This document shows, in pieces, positions 17,363 to 26,025 of a stretch of 64,000 nt of DNA; the stretch's first letter is position 1; each line of letters begins with the position of its first letter. Both the position numbers and the translations under genes were made by a program. Source of the stretch: CAJQQY01 sp045104975 (GTDB lineage Bacteria > Bacteroidota > Bacteroidia > Chitinophagales > Saprospiraceae). The stretch lies in NCBI GenBank assembly GCA_045104975.1, contig JBGCCY010000062.1, forward strand, positions 1 through 64,000, in the 5' to 3' direction. Below the pieces are notes generated by a model that saw only the letters and a list, made by a program, of their open reading frames with translations, was not told the origin of the DNA and did not search any database.

Positions 17363-18005
17363 ATCAATTTGGAAAGAAGGGTTTTTAAAAAACGATGCAT
17401 TAGTTGCACCAAAGTTGAATGATTTGTACAATCAAAAATCTATTCACTTATTGGACAAATTTGAAAAAACATATAAATGGAATTTGATTTTACTAGTCAT
17501 ATTTTCCTTTGTCGTTCTAATTATTTCTATTCCGATAGGTATGAAATATATGGGAATTCCAATGTTTTTTATTTTCAATATTTTAGTGATCATCAGTAAA
17601 AAACATTTTGATTCCTTAAAAAATATTGATAAAAACCAAAGTAGTTACGCGTATTTAAAAGAATACGATAGTTGGTTAAATGAAAAAATCAGCAGCATCG
17701 GAAAAGTATATACGGTGGTTTATCCGATGATGTTTTTATCTATGGTTTTTGGCTTCTGGTTTTTAGATGTCGGCGACAAAGGCTTCCTTGGACAAATAGT
17801 AACTCAATGGATTATGGAAGAATTTCCCAATACAATTTTGATCAATGGAGCTCCTTTGTTTGGAATTATTGGCGTGATTCTAATCACAGGATTGATTTCA
17901 TTTTTTAGTAAAAAAATGTACCGCTTAGACTTGAAAGTAGTGTATGGAAATTTGATGGAAAAATTAGCAGACCTACTTTCTGATATGGAAAAATTAAGAG
18001 CATAA
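17346..18005 (+). CDS. Membrane protein encoded with a sigma factor
   Basis: A 219-aa protein with a soluble N-terminal stretch of about 45 residues, then four hydrophobic segments (about 46-64, 70-83, 120-139, 165-187) and a charged C-terminal helix. No zinc-binding anti-sigma motif (HxxxCxxC) is present, so it is not a classic ZAS-type anti-sigma factor. The 17-bp overlap with the sigma gene shows coupled expression, and a membrane anchor that holds or senses for the sigma factor is the simplest inference. I do not recognise a named family. Confidence 0.6.
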   Translation: MEKSIESIWKEGFLKNDALVAPKLNDLYNQKSIHLLDKFEKTYKWNLILLVIFSFVVLIISIPIGMKYMGIPMFFIFNILVIISKKHFDSLKNIDKNQSSYAYLKEYDSWLNEKISSIGKVYTVVYPMMFLSMVFGFWFLDVGDKGFLGQIVTQWIMEEFPNTILINGAPLFGIIGVILITGLISFFSKKMYRLDLKVVYGNLMEKLADLLSDMEKLRA

Positions 18006-18078
18006 GGTGAATATTTTCTATGGTCTAACTACTTAAATAAATTTTAAAACACTCTTGCTCTTCTTCTGTTTTAATGAC

Positions 18079-18510
18079 ATGAAAAATTTATTATTTCTAT
18101 TTTCTATCTTCCTTTTAAATCAAGCTTGTATGGCTCAATCGCTTTCGCAACATGAATGGAAACATCGAGTTATCTTACTTTTTGCTCCTAGTTTTCAAAA
18201 TGAAAATTTGCAACAACAATTAAAAATTTTTCAAAAAGATGAAGAAGGATTAACCGATAGAAAATTAATAGTCTATCAAATTACACCTGACGAAATTAAA
18301 AAAGAAGGGGAAGTTTTAAATGAAAATAGTGAAGTCAAAAGTTGGTTTAAAAAATTCAATATCAATAAAAATGAATTTACTTTTATTCTCATTGGACTAG
18401 ATGGTGGTGAAAAAATGAGAAATTCAGAAGTAGTCTCAATAGATAAATTATTTAGTAAAATAGATAGAATGCCAATGAGACAGTCAGAAATTAATCGAAA
18501 TAAAAACTAA
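18079..18510 (+). CDS. Secreted DUF4174-like protein
   Basis: About 143 aa with a signal peptide (KNLLFLFSIFLLN, cleavage near MAQS). The mature part begins with WKHRVILLFAPSFQN and continues with LTDRKLIVYQITPDEI, matching the layout of the DUF4174 thioredoxin-like group, but no active-site cysteine pair is present. The second ATG (18079) is chosen because it begins the signal peptide. Function unknown; probably periplasmic. A terminator between convergent genes follows. Confidence 0.6.
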   Translation: MKNLLFLFSIFLLNQACMAQSLSQHEWKHRVILLFAPSFQNENLQQQLKIFQKDEEGLTDRKLIVYQITPDEIKKEGEVLNENSEVKSWFKKFNINKNEFTFILIGLDGGEKMRNSEVVSIDKLFSKIDRMPMRQSEINRNKN

Positions 18511-18569
18511 CTAAAAAACATATAAAAAACTGATAGTCAATAATTTATGTTTATTACTTACTGAAAAAT

Positions 18570-18611
18570 AAGATGCAACCATTTTTATCAAATAGCTGCA
18601 TCTTGTTTTTT
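18570..18611. terminator. Terminator between convergent genes
   Basis: AAGATGCA (18570-18577) pairs with TGCATCTT (18597-18604), followed by G and seven T on the plus strand. On the minus strand the stem is followed by ATTTTT, so it may serve both genes. Confidence 0.65.
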
Positions 18612-18624
18612 TAATTCAAATATT

Positions 18625-19776
18625 TTATGTCCTAACAATCACCACTTTTTTAGTAATGGACAAATCATTTTGTTGAATCATCAAATAATAGGTTCCCGCA
18701 GGGCTATCAGTCAAATCAAATCGTTCCATAAAATCTCCTTCAAAATTTCCTAGATCATTTGAATAAATTAACTGCCCACTTGAATTAAAAATTCGAATAC
18801 TCGTTGGTGCATTATTAGGCAAAAAGAACTTTAAATTAAACTCTCCTTGACTTGGATTGGGGAAAACATTTAATCGCTCGATGGATAAATTTTGAACGAC
18901 CGGCATCTCCACTCCTACTTCCTCTTTTATTTGTTCCGCTTCTGCTACTTGCAAATCTTCCATCATCACTTCCATGTCTTCCATTTCAATTTCTTCCACT
19001 TCTACCACTTCTTCTTGTGATTCTTTTTGATTATTGTTTGAATTTTGATGACCATTATTGTAGCTATAAGAATAGTTATAACTTCCATGATTATAACCAC
19101 TTTTAGAGGCTGCCAAAGATTGAATTGGACCATTCGTAACGGTCACTTTATTATCTCTCAAATACTTTACTTTGATCTCCTCTCCCACGTCCATCATATC
19201 AATTGCTGATCCGACATCATGCCAATCCACCATTTTAAAATCATTGATCGCCAGAATAATATCATCATCTTCCATCCCGATTTTTTCTGCTGTTGAGTTC
19301 TTTTCAATATTTACAGAAACTCCAACTACCTCCTCCGGTATGCGAGTATGATTTTGCTCAATTCCCAAAAAAGGATCTTCTTCTCGAGTTCGGTGGTTGC
19401 TATTTCCATCTGACCTTTTTCCAAAAGTCATTTTCTTCGCCATCTTTTCTCCCTTGCGAATAAAGTAAACCATCGCCTCATCACCAGCTTGATAATTCCG
19501 CATCACAGAAGTCAAATGTTGATCTTCTGAAAATTCTTCGTCGCCAATTTTATAAATATAATCAAAAGGTTTTAGCCCATTTTTATCAGCTGCAGAATTT
19601 CCAATTACATTCGTAATATAGGAACCGTTCGAATTTTCGAAACCTAATTTCTTCGCTTTCTTTTCAGAAATTGAATTGGTGTGAATGCCAATGTAAGCTC
19701 GATTATTTTGATGTTGTGCAAAAATAAAAACAATAGACATGCAAAATAAAAAAGTAGTGGTAATGATTTTTTTCAT
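18625..19776 (-). CDS. Double-PDZ protein with T9SS sorting domain
   Basis: A 383-aa secreted protein: signal peptide (1-20), a first PDZ domain at about 25-115 (NSAADKNGLKPFDYIYKIG), a second at about 135-215 (IEKNSTAEKIGMEDDDIILAI), a Gly/Asn/Ser/Tyr-rich linker, a strongly acidic Glu/Met-rich segment (about 250-295), and a T9SS type A sorting domain (LNVFPNPSQGEFNL to the end). No protease domain is present, so it is a secreted peptide- or partner-binding scaffold rather than an HtrA protease. The promoter region upstream is shared with a MITE-like hairpin. Confidence 0.85.
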   Translation of the reverse strand: MKKIITTTFLFCMSIVFIFAQHQNNRAYIGIHTNSISEKKAKKLGFENSNGSYITNVIGNSAADKNGLKPFDYIYKIGDEEFSEDQHLTSVMRNYQAGDEAMVYFIRKGEKMAKKMTFGKRSDGNSNHRTREEDPFLGIEQNHTRIPEEVVGVSVNIEKNSTAEKIGMEDDDIILAINDFKMVDWHDVGSAIDMMDVGEEIKVKYLRDNKVTVTNGPIQSLAASKSGYNHGSYNYSYSYNNGHQNSNNNQKESQEEVVEVEEIEMEDMEVMMEDLQVAEAEQIKEEVGVEMPVVQNLSIERLNVFPNPSQGEFNLKFFLPNNAPTSIRIFNSSGQLIYSNDLGNFEGDFMERFDLTDSPAGTYYLMIQQNDLSITKKVVIVRT

Positions 19777-19790
19777 AATAAATAGTTTTA

Positions 19791-19918
19791 AAAAATTATG
19801 TTCTTAGACAAATCTTGTGGTCAAGTTAAAATTGAAATCAAAAACGATCAGCGGAAGTGTTGATTTTAATTTTGGCTTGACTTAAGATCACAAGAATTGT
19901 CTAAGAACCAAAAATTAT
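19791..19918. mobile_element. MITE-like 110-bp hairpin with candidate 9-bp target duplication
   Basis: GTTCTTAGACAA (19800-19811) and TTGTCTAAGAAC (19897-19908) are perfect terminal inverted repeats. The pairing continues inward to AAATCAA/TTGATTT (19835-19841/19860-19866), with about 38 of 42 positions paired apart from one 7-nt insertion in the right arm. The 18-nt loop is 19842-19859. AAAAATTAT flanks it directly at 19791-19799 and 19910-19918, as a target-site duplication would. No ORF inside. It sits between two divergent genes. Confidence 0.6.
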
Positions 19919-20002
19919 TGAATCAGCATACCTACGAGGAAAAATTCAGTTTGGTTTTTTTATAAAAAAATTCTTGTAGCTTTATTTTCTAAAACAAAAA
20001 TT

Positions 20003-20431
20003 ATGACTCCGATTCATCCTGACTTCCTCTTCTTCTTAGACTTTAAAGAAAAAGCACTTATTGACCTGTACAAAGATTTAAGAAGCTACCTTTTAGAATT
20101 GTATCCTGAGAGCAATGAGTTACTTTATCACACTCACGCGCTGACTTCAGTTTATACGATCTCAGAAAAATTATCAGATGGGTTTTGTATGGTTCCAATT
20201 TATACTAAGCATCTTAATTTAGGATTCCACAAAGGAACTCTTTTGGACGATCCACATAATTTACTTCATGGAACTGGAAAATTAATTAGACATATTCCTA
20301 TCGAAAACAAAAAAGATTACCGCAATCCTAAAGTGAAAAAATTAATTCAAGCAGCTATTGATTTTGCCAAAAATGATATGGATAAACCGACTAAGTCAAC
20401 TGGAAAGATTATTTCAAAAATTAAACGGTAA
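20003..20431 (+). CDS. DUF1801 (YdhG-like) domain protein
   Basis: A 142-aa cytoplasmic protein matching the DUF1801 layout: an N-terminal helical segment (IDLYKDLRSYLLELYPESNELLYHT), a beta strand pair (SDGFCMVPIYTKHLNLGFH), a GKLIRHIPIE strand, and a C-terminal helix (KVKKLIQAAIDFA). The family's function is unresolved, though members have been likened to the iron-binding frataxin fold. It is 6 bp upstream of a methyltransferase gene, so the two are co-transcribed. Confidence 0.8.
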   Translation: MTPIHPDFLFFLDFKEKALIDLYKDLRSYLLELYPESNELLYHTHALTSVYTISEKLSDGFCMVPIYTKHLNLGFHKGTLLDDPHNLLHGTGKLIRHIPIENKKDYRNPKVKKLIQAAIDFAKNDMDKPTKSTGKIISKIKR

Positions 20432-20437
20432 CCAATC

Positions 20438-21262
20438 ATGGAAAAATTCACCTCATCAACCGAAAAACATTATTTCCGATCTAATCTATTTGAAGAAATA
20501 ATTAATCGCCTAAAAGAACAAGGAACGAGCCTCAGTAATGTGAAACGAAAAGACATTGCTGGAGTAGATGAGTTTCATGTAAGAGGTGCTCAAGTTTCGA
20601 AGGAATTGGCAGAATCAATTGAGATTAAAAATACTCGATTATTAGATGTAGGCTGTGGAATTGGAGGCCCAGCAAGAATGTTGGCTGATGAATATGGATG
20701 TCAGGTTACTGGTATTGATTTGAGTCAAGAGTTTATTAGAACAGCAACCAATCTTTCTGAATTAATTAAACTTTCTGACAAAACTAATTTTGTGTGTGGT
20801 GATGCGACAGAATTGCCATTTGAAAATAAATCTTTCGATGTCGTTTGGACTCAGCACGTGCAAATGAATGTGAAAGACAAAAAGAAATTCTACTCTGAGA
20901 TAAATAGAGTGTTAACCGATGAAGGAATATTTCTTTATTACGATATTTTCAAAAAAGGAAATAACAAAGTCTCCTACCCTATGCCTTGGGCTAGTGAGTC
21001 AGAAATTAGCTTTCTTGCTCCACCAACTGAAATGGAAAATATTCTTTCAGATTTAAAATTTAAAAATTTTAAATCTGTTAATCAAACTGATAAGGGAATC
21101 TTTTTCTTTGAAAAATTCTTGAAAAAAATTGATCAGTTTGGCCCTCCAAAACTTGGATTAAATGTTTTAATGGGAACTTCTACAAAAATTAAAATCTCTA
21201 ACTTATTGAATGGCTTAACAGAAGGCAACTTGATTTTACAAAGTGGTGTCTTTGTAAAATAA
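20438..21262 (+). CDS. SAM-dependent class I methyltransferase
   Basis: A 274-aa protein with the SAM-binding motif I LLDVGCGIGGPARMLA (about 68-83), the motif II acid in VTGIDLSQEFI, the VCGDATELPFENKSFDVVW post-motif II segment and DEGIFLYYDIF. This layout is close to the UbiE/sterol or sarcosine-dimethylglycine methyltransferase-like group (Methyltransf_11/25). The substrate is not readable from sequence. It lies in a three-gene cluster with DUF1801 and DUF1835 proteins (6-bp and 27-bp gaps). Confidence 0.88.
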   Translation: MEKFTSSTEKHYFRSNLFEEIINRLKEQGTSLSNVKRKDIAGVDEFHVRGAQVSKELAESIEIKNTRLLDVGCGIGGPARMLADEYGCQVTGIDLSQEFIRTATNLSELIKLSDKTNFVCGDATELPFENKSFDVVWTQHVQMNVKDKKKFYSEINRVLTDEGIFLYYDIFKKGNNKVSYPMPWASESEISFLAPPTEMENILSDLKFKNFKSVNQTDKGIFFFEKFLKKIDQFGPPKLGLNVLMGTSTKIKISNLLNGLTEGNLILQSGVFVK

Positions 21263-21289
21263 AAATACATGCTAACTTAATTTTTTACC

Positions 21290-22045
21290 ATGAAAAAATA
21301 CCATATCCTAACCGGCGATTGTCTCAAAGATCAATTACAGCATTTAAATGCTGAAAAAATTATTCTGCGTGAATGTCTCGTCGAGGGAAATGTTCAAGGC
21401 GATTCATTGGAAGAAATATTTGCCAATCGTATTCCATTTTTTGAAAAAGAATATGAAATTAGTTTAGAAGAATACCATGAAAAATCTGGCATCGAAATTT
21501 CGAAAATAACTGAATTTGAAAATGGGGCAACGGTTTATTTGTGGTTTGAAAATGATTTGTTTTGCCAAGTAAATTTCTGGTTCTCGATTCATACTTTATT
21601 TAGTTCGGGAAAAAATATTTCTGCTTTTTTAGTGAGTCCGATTAAAGATTCTTGGATGGGGTTTGGAAAATTAACTTATGAGGAATTGCTCGAGTCATTT
21701 GAACATAAAAAAGAGTTGACCAAAACAGATCAAGAAACTCTCGCCAATTTATGGACCGCTTTTCAAAAATCTGATTGGACACAATTAAGATCCAACGCGA
21801 AAAAACTCACCTCCAAAATTGACCAAATAGAAGAAGTGGTCGAAGCACACATCGAACGATTTCCTACCAATAAAAAATACGGAAGACCTGAGGAAAGCAT
21901 CCAAAAAATCATGACTGAATTAGATGATCCGAGTTTCCCAAATGTCTTTCGAGCATTTTCACAAGCAGAAGGAATTTATGGATTTGGAGATTTGCAAGTG
22001 AAGAGAATCTGGGATGAAGTCAATCCACAAACACCCTCTAAATAA
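21290..22045 (+). CDS. DUF1835 domain protein
   Basis: A 251-aa cytoplasmic protein. The N-terminal 120 residues fit DUF1835: MKKYHILTGDCL at the start, KIILRECLVEG, and ATVYLWFENDLFCQVNFWF. The C-terminal half is helical and ends with SQAEGIYGFGDLQVKRIWDE, as in the DUF3658-type companion domain. Function is unknown. Last gene of the DUF1801/methyltransferase cluster; a large palindrome lies just downstream. Confidence 0.75.
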   Translation: MKKYHILTGDCLKDQLQHLNAEKIILRECLVEGNVQGDSLEEIFANRIPFFEKEYEISLEEYHEKSGIEISKITEFENGATVYLWFENDLFCQVNFWFSIHTLFSSGKNISAFLVSPIKDSWMGFGKLTYEELLESFEHKKELTKTDQETLANLWTAFQKSDWTQLRSNAKKLTSKIDQIEEVVEAHIERFPTNKKYGRPEESIQKIMTELDDPSFPNVFRAFSQAEGIYGFGDLQVKRIWDEVNPQTPSK

Positions 22046-22080
22046 TTAACTATCAATTACTTAAAGCAAACGTTTCAATT

Positions 22081-22116
22081 TCCTGTAGAGACAAACCATG
22101 CCTTGCCTCTACAGGA
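22081..22116. repeat. REP-like palindrome of the CCTGTAGAGAC type
   Basis: TCCTGTAGAG (22081-22090) pairs perfectly with CTCTACAGGA (22107-22116). The stem continues after one A/C mismatch with CAA/TTG around an 8-nt core. Palindromes of the GTAGAGACAnnnTGTCTCTAC kind occur in many copies in several bacterial genomes. Here it lies between convergent genes and may also act in transcript ending. Confidence 0.5.
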
Positions 22117-22123
22117 ACAATAT

Positions 22124-22783
22124 CTACTCATGTATTTTATAAGAATTCCCTTCCTCACAATCTAGGATCATTTGCTGCCCAAATTGATTCGCTAAATACT
22201 CTCGAATCGTTTGATCATCAGGAATTCTAAACTCCACTCGATTAAATTGTTGGTCATCAGTTATCGGAATTATTTGAGCATTAGTCATCACTCTCCTACT
22301 TGTAATTGTTGAGTAAACTGCTGGGATTTCTGCTCCTGTCCCCTGCTGAGCAATAATCTGTTTTATCAAGGTTCTGTATTCCGCAGGAATTTCTTGTTCC
22401 ACAAAATTAACCTCCTCAAAAAAATTATAACAAGCTATTTTTGCGATGCTATCCGTTTCCGAATTGGCTACCAAATGAATTATCATGGAATCTAAAATTT
22501 GATACCGTTTGTAACTTTCTTTGTCTAAATATTGCTCGGTGACTGTTTCAAAAAAGGCACCTTCTAAATGTGCGGGTTTTATTAAAACTTGTTCAGTGAC
22601 CGTTTCGAAAATAACTGGCTGAACTACAAAATTTTTATGCGTAGAATAAAAATCAACCTCGTAGTTTTTGAAGCCAACTTCTACATCTGGCAGACTACAA
22701 TCGACGGGGTTGTCATCATCATTTTTACAAGAAAGTATTCCAACTAACAGAAGGGCAAAAAGGAGAAGTGTTCTATTTTTCAT
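22124..22783 (-). CDS. Lipoprotein with VTEQ-type repeats
   Basis: A 219-aa lipoprotein (Cys19 in GILSCKND). The mature part carries degenerate repeats of a Bacteroidota envelope motif: VIFETVTEQVLIKPAH and AFFETVTEQYLDKESY (about 57-92), then IPAEYRTLIKQIIAQQ and IPAVYSTITSRRVM (about 138-168). This motif, often seen as PAEYETVTEQVLVKPA, occurs in long arrays in outer-membrane OmpA-type proteins. No other domain is recognised. Likely an outer-membrane or periplasmic structural protein. Function unknown. Confidence 0.6.
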   Translation of the reverse strand: MKNRTLLLFALLLVGILSCKNDDDNPVDCSLPDVEVGFKNYEVDFYSTHKNFVVQPVIFETVTEQVLIKPAHLEGAFFETVTEQYLDKESYKRYQILDSMIIHLVANSETDSIAKIACYNFFEEVNFVEQEIPAEYRTLIKQIIAQQGTGAEIPAVYSTITSRRVMTNAQIIPITDDQQFNRVEFRIPDDQTIREYLANQFGQQMILDCEEGNSYKIHE

Positions 22784-22806
22784 TGTTTTATTTTTTCACA
22801 AAATAG

Positions 22807-22853
22807 TAAAAAAACAAAAAGCGCTCTAATCCTTAATGGAACTAGAGCGCTTT
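22807..22853 (-). terminator. Terminator of the subtilase gene
   Basis: TAGAGCGCTTT and AAAGCGCTCTA (22843-22853 and 22818-22828) form a perfect 11-bp stem with a 14-nt loop. On the minus strand it is followed by TTTTTGTTTTTTTA. Confidence 0.85.
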
Positions 22854-22874
22854 AAAAAAAATGATTATTTCGTT

Positions 22875-25823
22875 CTATTGGATCATAACCTTTGTAGTTT
22901 GAAATCCAATCTCATTTTGTATTTTCAAATAATAAATTCCAGGAGATAAATTTTTCCCATCAATCACTTGTCGAGACACTCCTGGTGACACAGATAAATT
23001 TCCTTCTCGCATAGATTTTCCTTGCAAATTATATAGGTTCCAATTTAACTCGTCACTCTCGTTTGTTTCAAGAACGATCTCAAAAGTCCCGTTATTTGGA
23101 TTAGGAGAAATCGTTAATTCGAAAGAAGCTTTTACATCAAAAATAGAAGTTGATACGGCATCAACAATTTGCATCGTAGTATCACTTCCACAAGGATTTG
23201 TAGAAACAAGCATTACCTCAAAAGCTCCTGAATTAGCATAAACATGTATTGGATTTTCATCCGTACTTGTATTTCCATCTCCAAAATCCCAAAAGTAATC
23301 ATCTCCTTCTAAAGAAGTATTGGTGAATTCCATCCCAAAATCATTCAATGGCTCAAAATCAAAATTGGCATCAGTAAGGTCATCAACCGGAAAATTACCA
23401 TTATAAAATAATGCCGTAGAACGTCTTGATTCTAGACCGTTTTCCCCCAAAGTCGATACCGCAAAAAATCGGATATCAGTAATCGTCGCAGGATCAACAT
23501 ACACTCGATATGTCTTCTCTGGAGTCGTTGCTATTTCTTCCATGTATTTTTCTCCTAACTGAAATAATCTATATTCGGTCACTCCAGCAACTCCTCCCCA
23601 CCTCAATTCAATATGATCTTCACAAACATTTTTGACTTGCAGTCCAACAGGATGTCTAGCAATAGAAAAATTAGCTTCACTCATACTTGCCATCGTGTCT
23701 CGAGAAACTCTCACTCTTGCCTGCCCAGTAAATTCAATCGGCACGTCCCATTCATACAATCTTTCACCTCCATCGACTGTAGTAATCGTATCCCAATTTA
23801 CACCCGCATCAATAGAATATTCCAAGATAAAATCAACGGTATCTCCGAAGGCATCCCAATGAATGACTTCTTCTTGACCAGGGAAAAATCCTTCTCCTCC
23901 AACTGGGTAAATTAATTTTACATCGTCATAATAAAATTCATACACTACATAATATTCATGTGCTCCAAATGGGATTTCCGTTCCTTCAACTTCAATAGAA
24001 TAAGTTCCTGCTACAGGATTATTGATCGCAATTTGTTCCACATTATTCAAATCATCAATCCCCGTTGTCGCAGGAAGATCCAAAGAATCAGGATCAGGAA
24101 ATGAATTTAATACCCAAGGTAAACTAACATTCCCATCAGTATCAACCAATCTTGCATCTAAGTTATTGACCAAAGCTTTTGTAGCAAAAGTAGAACCTTC
24201 ATCGTCTGACCAATAAATCATTACTTTAGCTTGTCGAACATTTTCAGGAATAACTAACTCATGAGTTTGAATAGAACCCTGCTCAACCGAAGCTTTAAAA
24301 TATTGTTCCTCTTCCATTAATCGAATAGCTCGATACCCATTAATATGTCCCCAACCAAATATATAATCAGGGCCAACATTTCCTATATCATTTGCAGTAT
24401 TTAAAACCATTGCTTTCAACAAAGCAGATTCGGCTGTTGTTCCTCCATTCAGATCTCGATGAGCATGATGCAATTGAGCAATCACTCCTGCAATTCCTGG
24501 TGCTGCTGCCGATGTTCCACCAAAAGATTGGTAACCATTATTCAACGTAGTGGAAACTTGCTGTCTTCCATGAGCTGAAATATCTGGTTTAATTCTTCCA
24601 TCAGTAGCTGGTCCTCTACTACTTGTAGTTGCAATAGTCGCATCAAAATTTAAGTTGGCAGTTGCAATCACATTTTTACCTTGCTTATGTCCTCCTGTAA
24701 TATTTCCCCATTGGTCGCCAGCACCATATCCGCATTCTTGATTATTAGAATTTCCAGCAGAGAAAACATGAAGCAAAGTTGGATTATCAAAAATTTGTTG
24801 ATCCACCGTTTGAGCAATCGTAGTATAACCTGCTCCACATCCATTACTATATGATGAGTTGGTAACAATAACATCATCATTAAAATGCAAACTCATCGTT
24901 TCATCTAAGTGATTCGCTACATAATCCAAAACATGAATTTCGGCGCCTGCAGCCATTCCTCTATTTTTTGGATTAAAATTTCCTGCACCAGCCATAATTC
25001 CTGCCACTCCTTCTCCGTGAGTTCCATCATCAAAATCATTTACAAATTCTTGTCGTAATCTTCCTTGAAAATCAATATGGTCATCCACGATTCCATCATC
25101 ACGAACTAAAACACTTACTCCTTCTCCATCATAAGATCGGCCTCCAGCATACGAAGCATCCAAAAGATTAGCTCTGTGTAACGCTCTTCCTTTATCATCT
25201 TCCGCTTCTCCAGGCATAGGAATTAACTCCAAGTATGATATATAAGGTAGTGCTGCAATTTCATTCACCTTATCTTTTTCGATAGTCGCTTGCAAAAAGT
25301 TATTATATCCATTTGCCATTTCCACTTCAATGCCATCCACCTTTAAGTGTAACAATAGATCCCTTTGCTCAATATTTTTATAATATTTAATTTGAACTGC
25401 TACTCGATCTCCTCGATCTGCCCAATATCCAAATGGTTGTTGTTGAAGATCCGTCGCAATTTTAAAATCAGGAGTGATTTCTAAAACCGCACGAACATTT
25501 AAGTCAATTAATTTTTGAGGATCTAAATTATTTGGAATCGCAACAATGTATGCTCGATGAGGCAAGTATTCCAACAATTCAATTCCACTTTGCTGAATCT
25601 CTTGATGTTGAGCATTAGTTGGAATATCATAAAATTGAATCATCCGATAATAATATCCATCGTAATTTTCATTAGCATTGATGACCGCATTTTCAGCAAA
25701 TTCTCTTACGTTTTCCGTAGGGGTAATAGTGCCTGAAGAAAATAAAATCTGGTAATCTTGTTGTGCTGATAAATTGGAAAAAAATAAAAAATAGAATAGA
25801 ATAAATGTGAAGGTTTTTTTCAT
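22875..25823 (-). CDS. Secreted subtilisin-like (S8) protease with PKD and T9SS domains
   Basis: A 982-aa secreted protein. Signal peptide 1-20; a propeptide-like region to about 200; the S8 catalytic domain at about 230-505 with Asp242 (VLVRDDGI), His269 (DGTHGEGVAG), oxyanion Asn358 (FSAGNSN) and Ser438 (GGTSAAAPG). A beta-sandwich (about 515-625) follows, then an Ig-like repeat, a fibronectin-like segment, a PKD domain (YFWDFGDGNTSTDENPIHVY) and a T9SS sorting domain (LTISPNPNNGTFEI to the end). All catalytic residues are present, so it should be an active surface or secreted protease exported by T9SS. Monocistronic, with a strong terminator. Confidence 0.95.
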   Translation of the reverse strand: MKKTFTFILFYFLFFSNLSAQQDYQILFSSGTITPTENVREFAENAVINANENYDGYYYRMIQFYDIPTNAQHQEIQQSGIELLEYLPHRAYIVAIPNNLDPQKLIDLNVRAVLEITPDFKIATDLQQQPFGYWADRGDRVAVQIKYYKNIEQRDLLLHLKVDGIEVEMANGYNNFLQATIEKDKVNEIAALPYISYLELIPMPGEAEDDKGRALHRANLLDASYAGGRSYDGEGVSVLVRDDGIVDDHIDFQGRLRQEFVNDFDDGTHGEGVAGIMAGAGNFNPKNRGMAAGAEIHVLDYVANHLDETMSLHFNDDVIVTNSSYSNGCGAGYTTIAQTVDQQIFDNPTLLHVFSAGNSNNQECGYGAGDQWGNITGGHKQGKNVIATANLNFDATIATTSSRGPATDGRIKPDISAHGRQQVSTTLNNGYQSFGGTSAAAPGIAGVIAQLHHAHRDLNGGTTAESALLKAMVLNTANDIGNVGPDYIFGWGHINGYRAIRLMEEEQYFKASVEQGSIQTHELVIPENVRQAKVMIYWSDDEGSTFATKALVNNLDARLVDTDGNVSLPWVLNSFPDPDSLDLPATTGIDDLNNVEQIAINNPVAGTYSIEVEGTEIPFGAHEYYVVYEFYYDDVKLIYPVGGEGFFPGQEEVIHWDAFGDTVDFILEYSIDAGVNWDTITTVDGGERLYEWDVPIEFTGQARVRVSRDTMASMSEANFSIARHPVGLQVKNVCEDHIELRWGGVAGVTEYRLFQLGEKYMEEIATTPEKTYRVYVDPATITDIRFFAVSTLGENGLESRRSTALFYNGNFPVDDLTDANFDFEPLNDFGMEFTNTSLEGDDYFWDFGDGNTSTDENPIHVYANSGAFEVMLVSTNPCGSDTTMQIVDAVSTSIFDVKASFELTISPNPNNGTFEIVLETNESDELNWNLYNLQGKSMREGNLSVSPGVSRQVIDGKNLSPGIYYLKIQNEIGFQTTKVMIQ

Positions 25824-26000
25824 TGTTGACTTTTTCTTAAAAATTTAAAAATCCGATTATTCCTTTAACAATTTTTAAAAGTGATAGTTTATAAAAGTTG
25901 TTTTGCGGATAGTAAAAGTAGGAAACTATTTCAGGATTGGGAAGAATAAGTATAATAGTTGTGTAGAAGCTGACAAAAGAAGGAACTCTAAAAAATCTAT

Positions 26001-26008
26001 TAAATTTG
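26001..26008 (+). promoter_or_regulatory. -7 promoter element TAAATTTG
   Basis: TAAATTTG matches the Bacteroidota -7 element TAnnTTTG exactly, 17 bp before the ATG of the VOC gene. No clear TTTG was found at the -33 position. Confidence 0.4.
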
Positions 26009-26025
26009 ATCTAAAATAAGACCAT

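Noticed and set aside
23613..23915. 100-codon ORF opposite the subtilase gene
   Set aside because: It is an antisense shadow; the subtilase frame has complete domains and catalytic residues.
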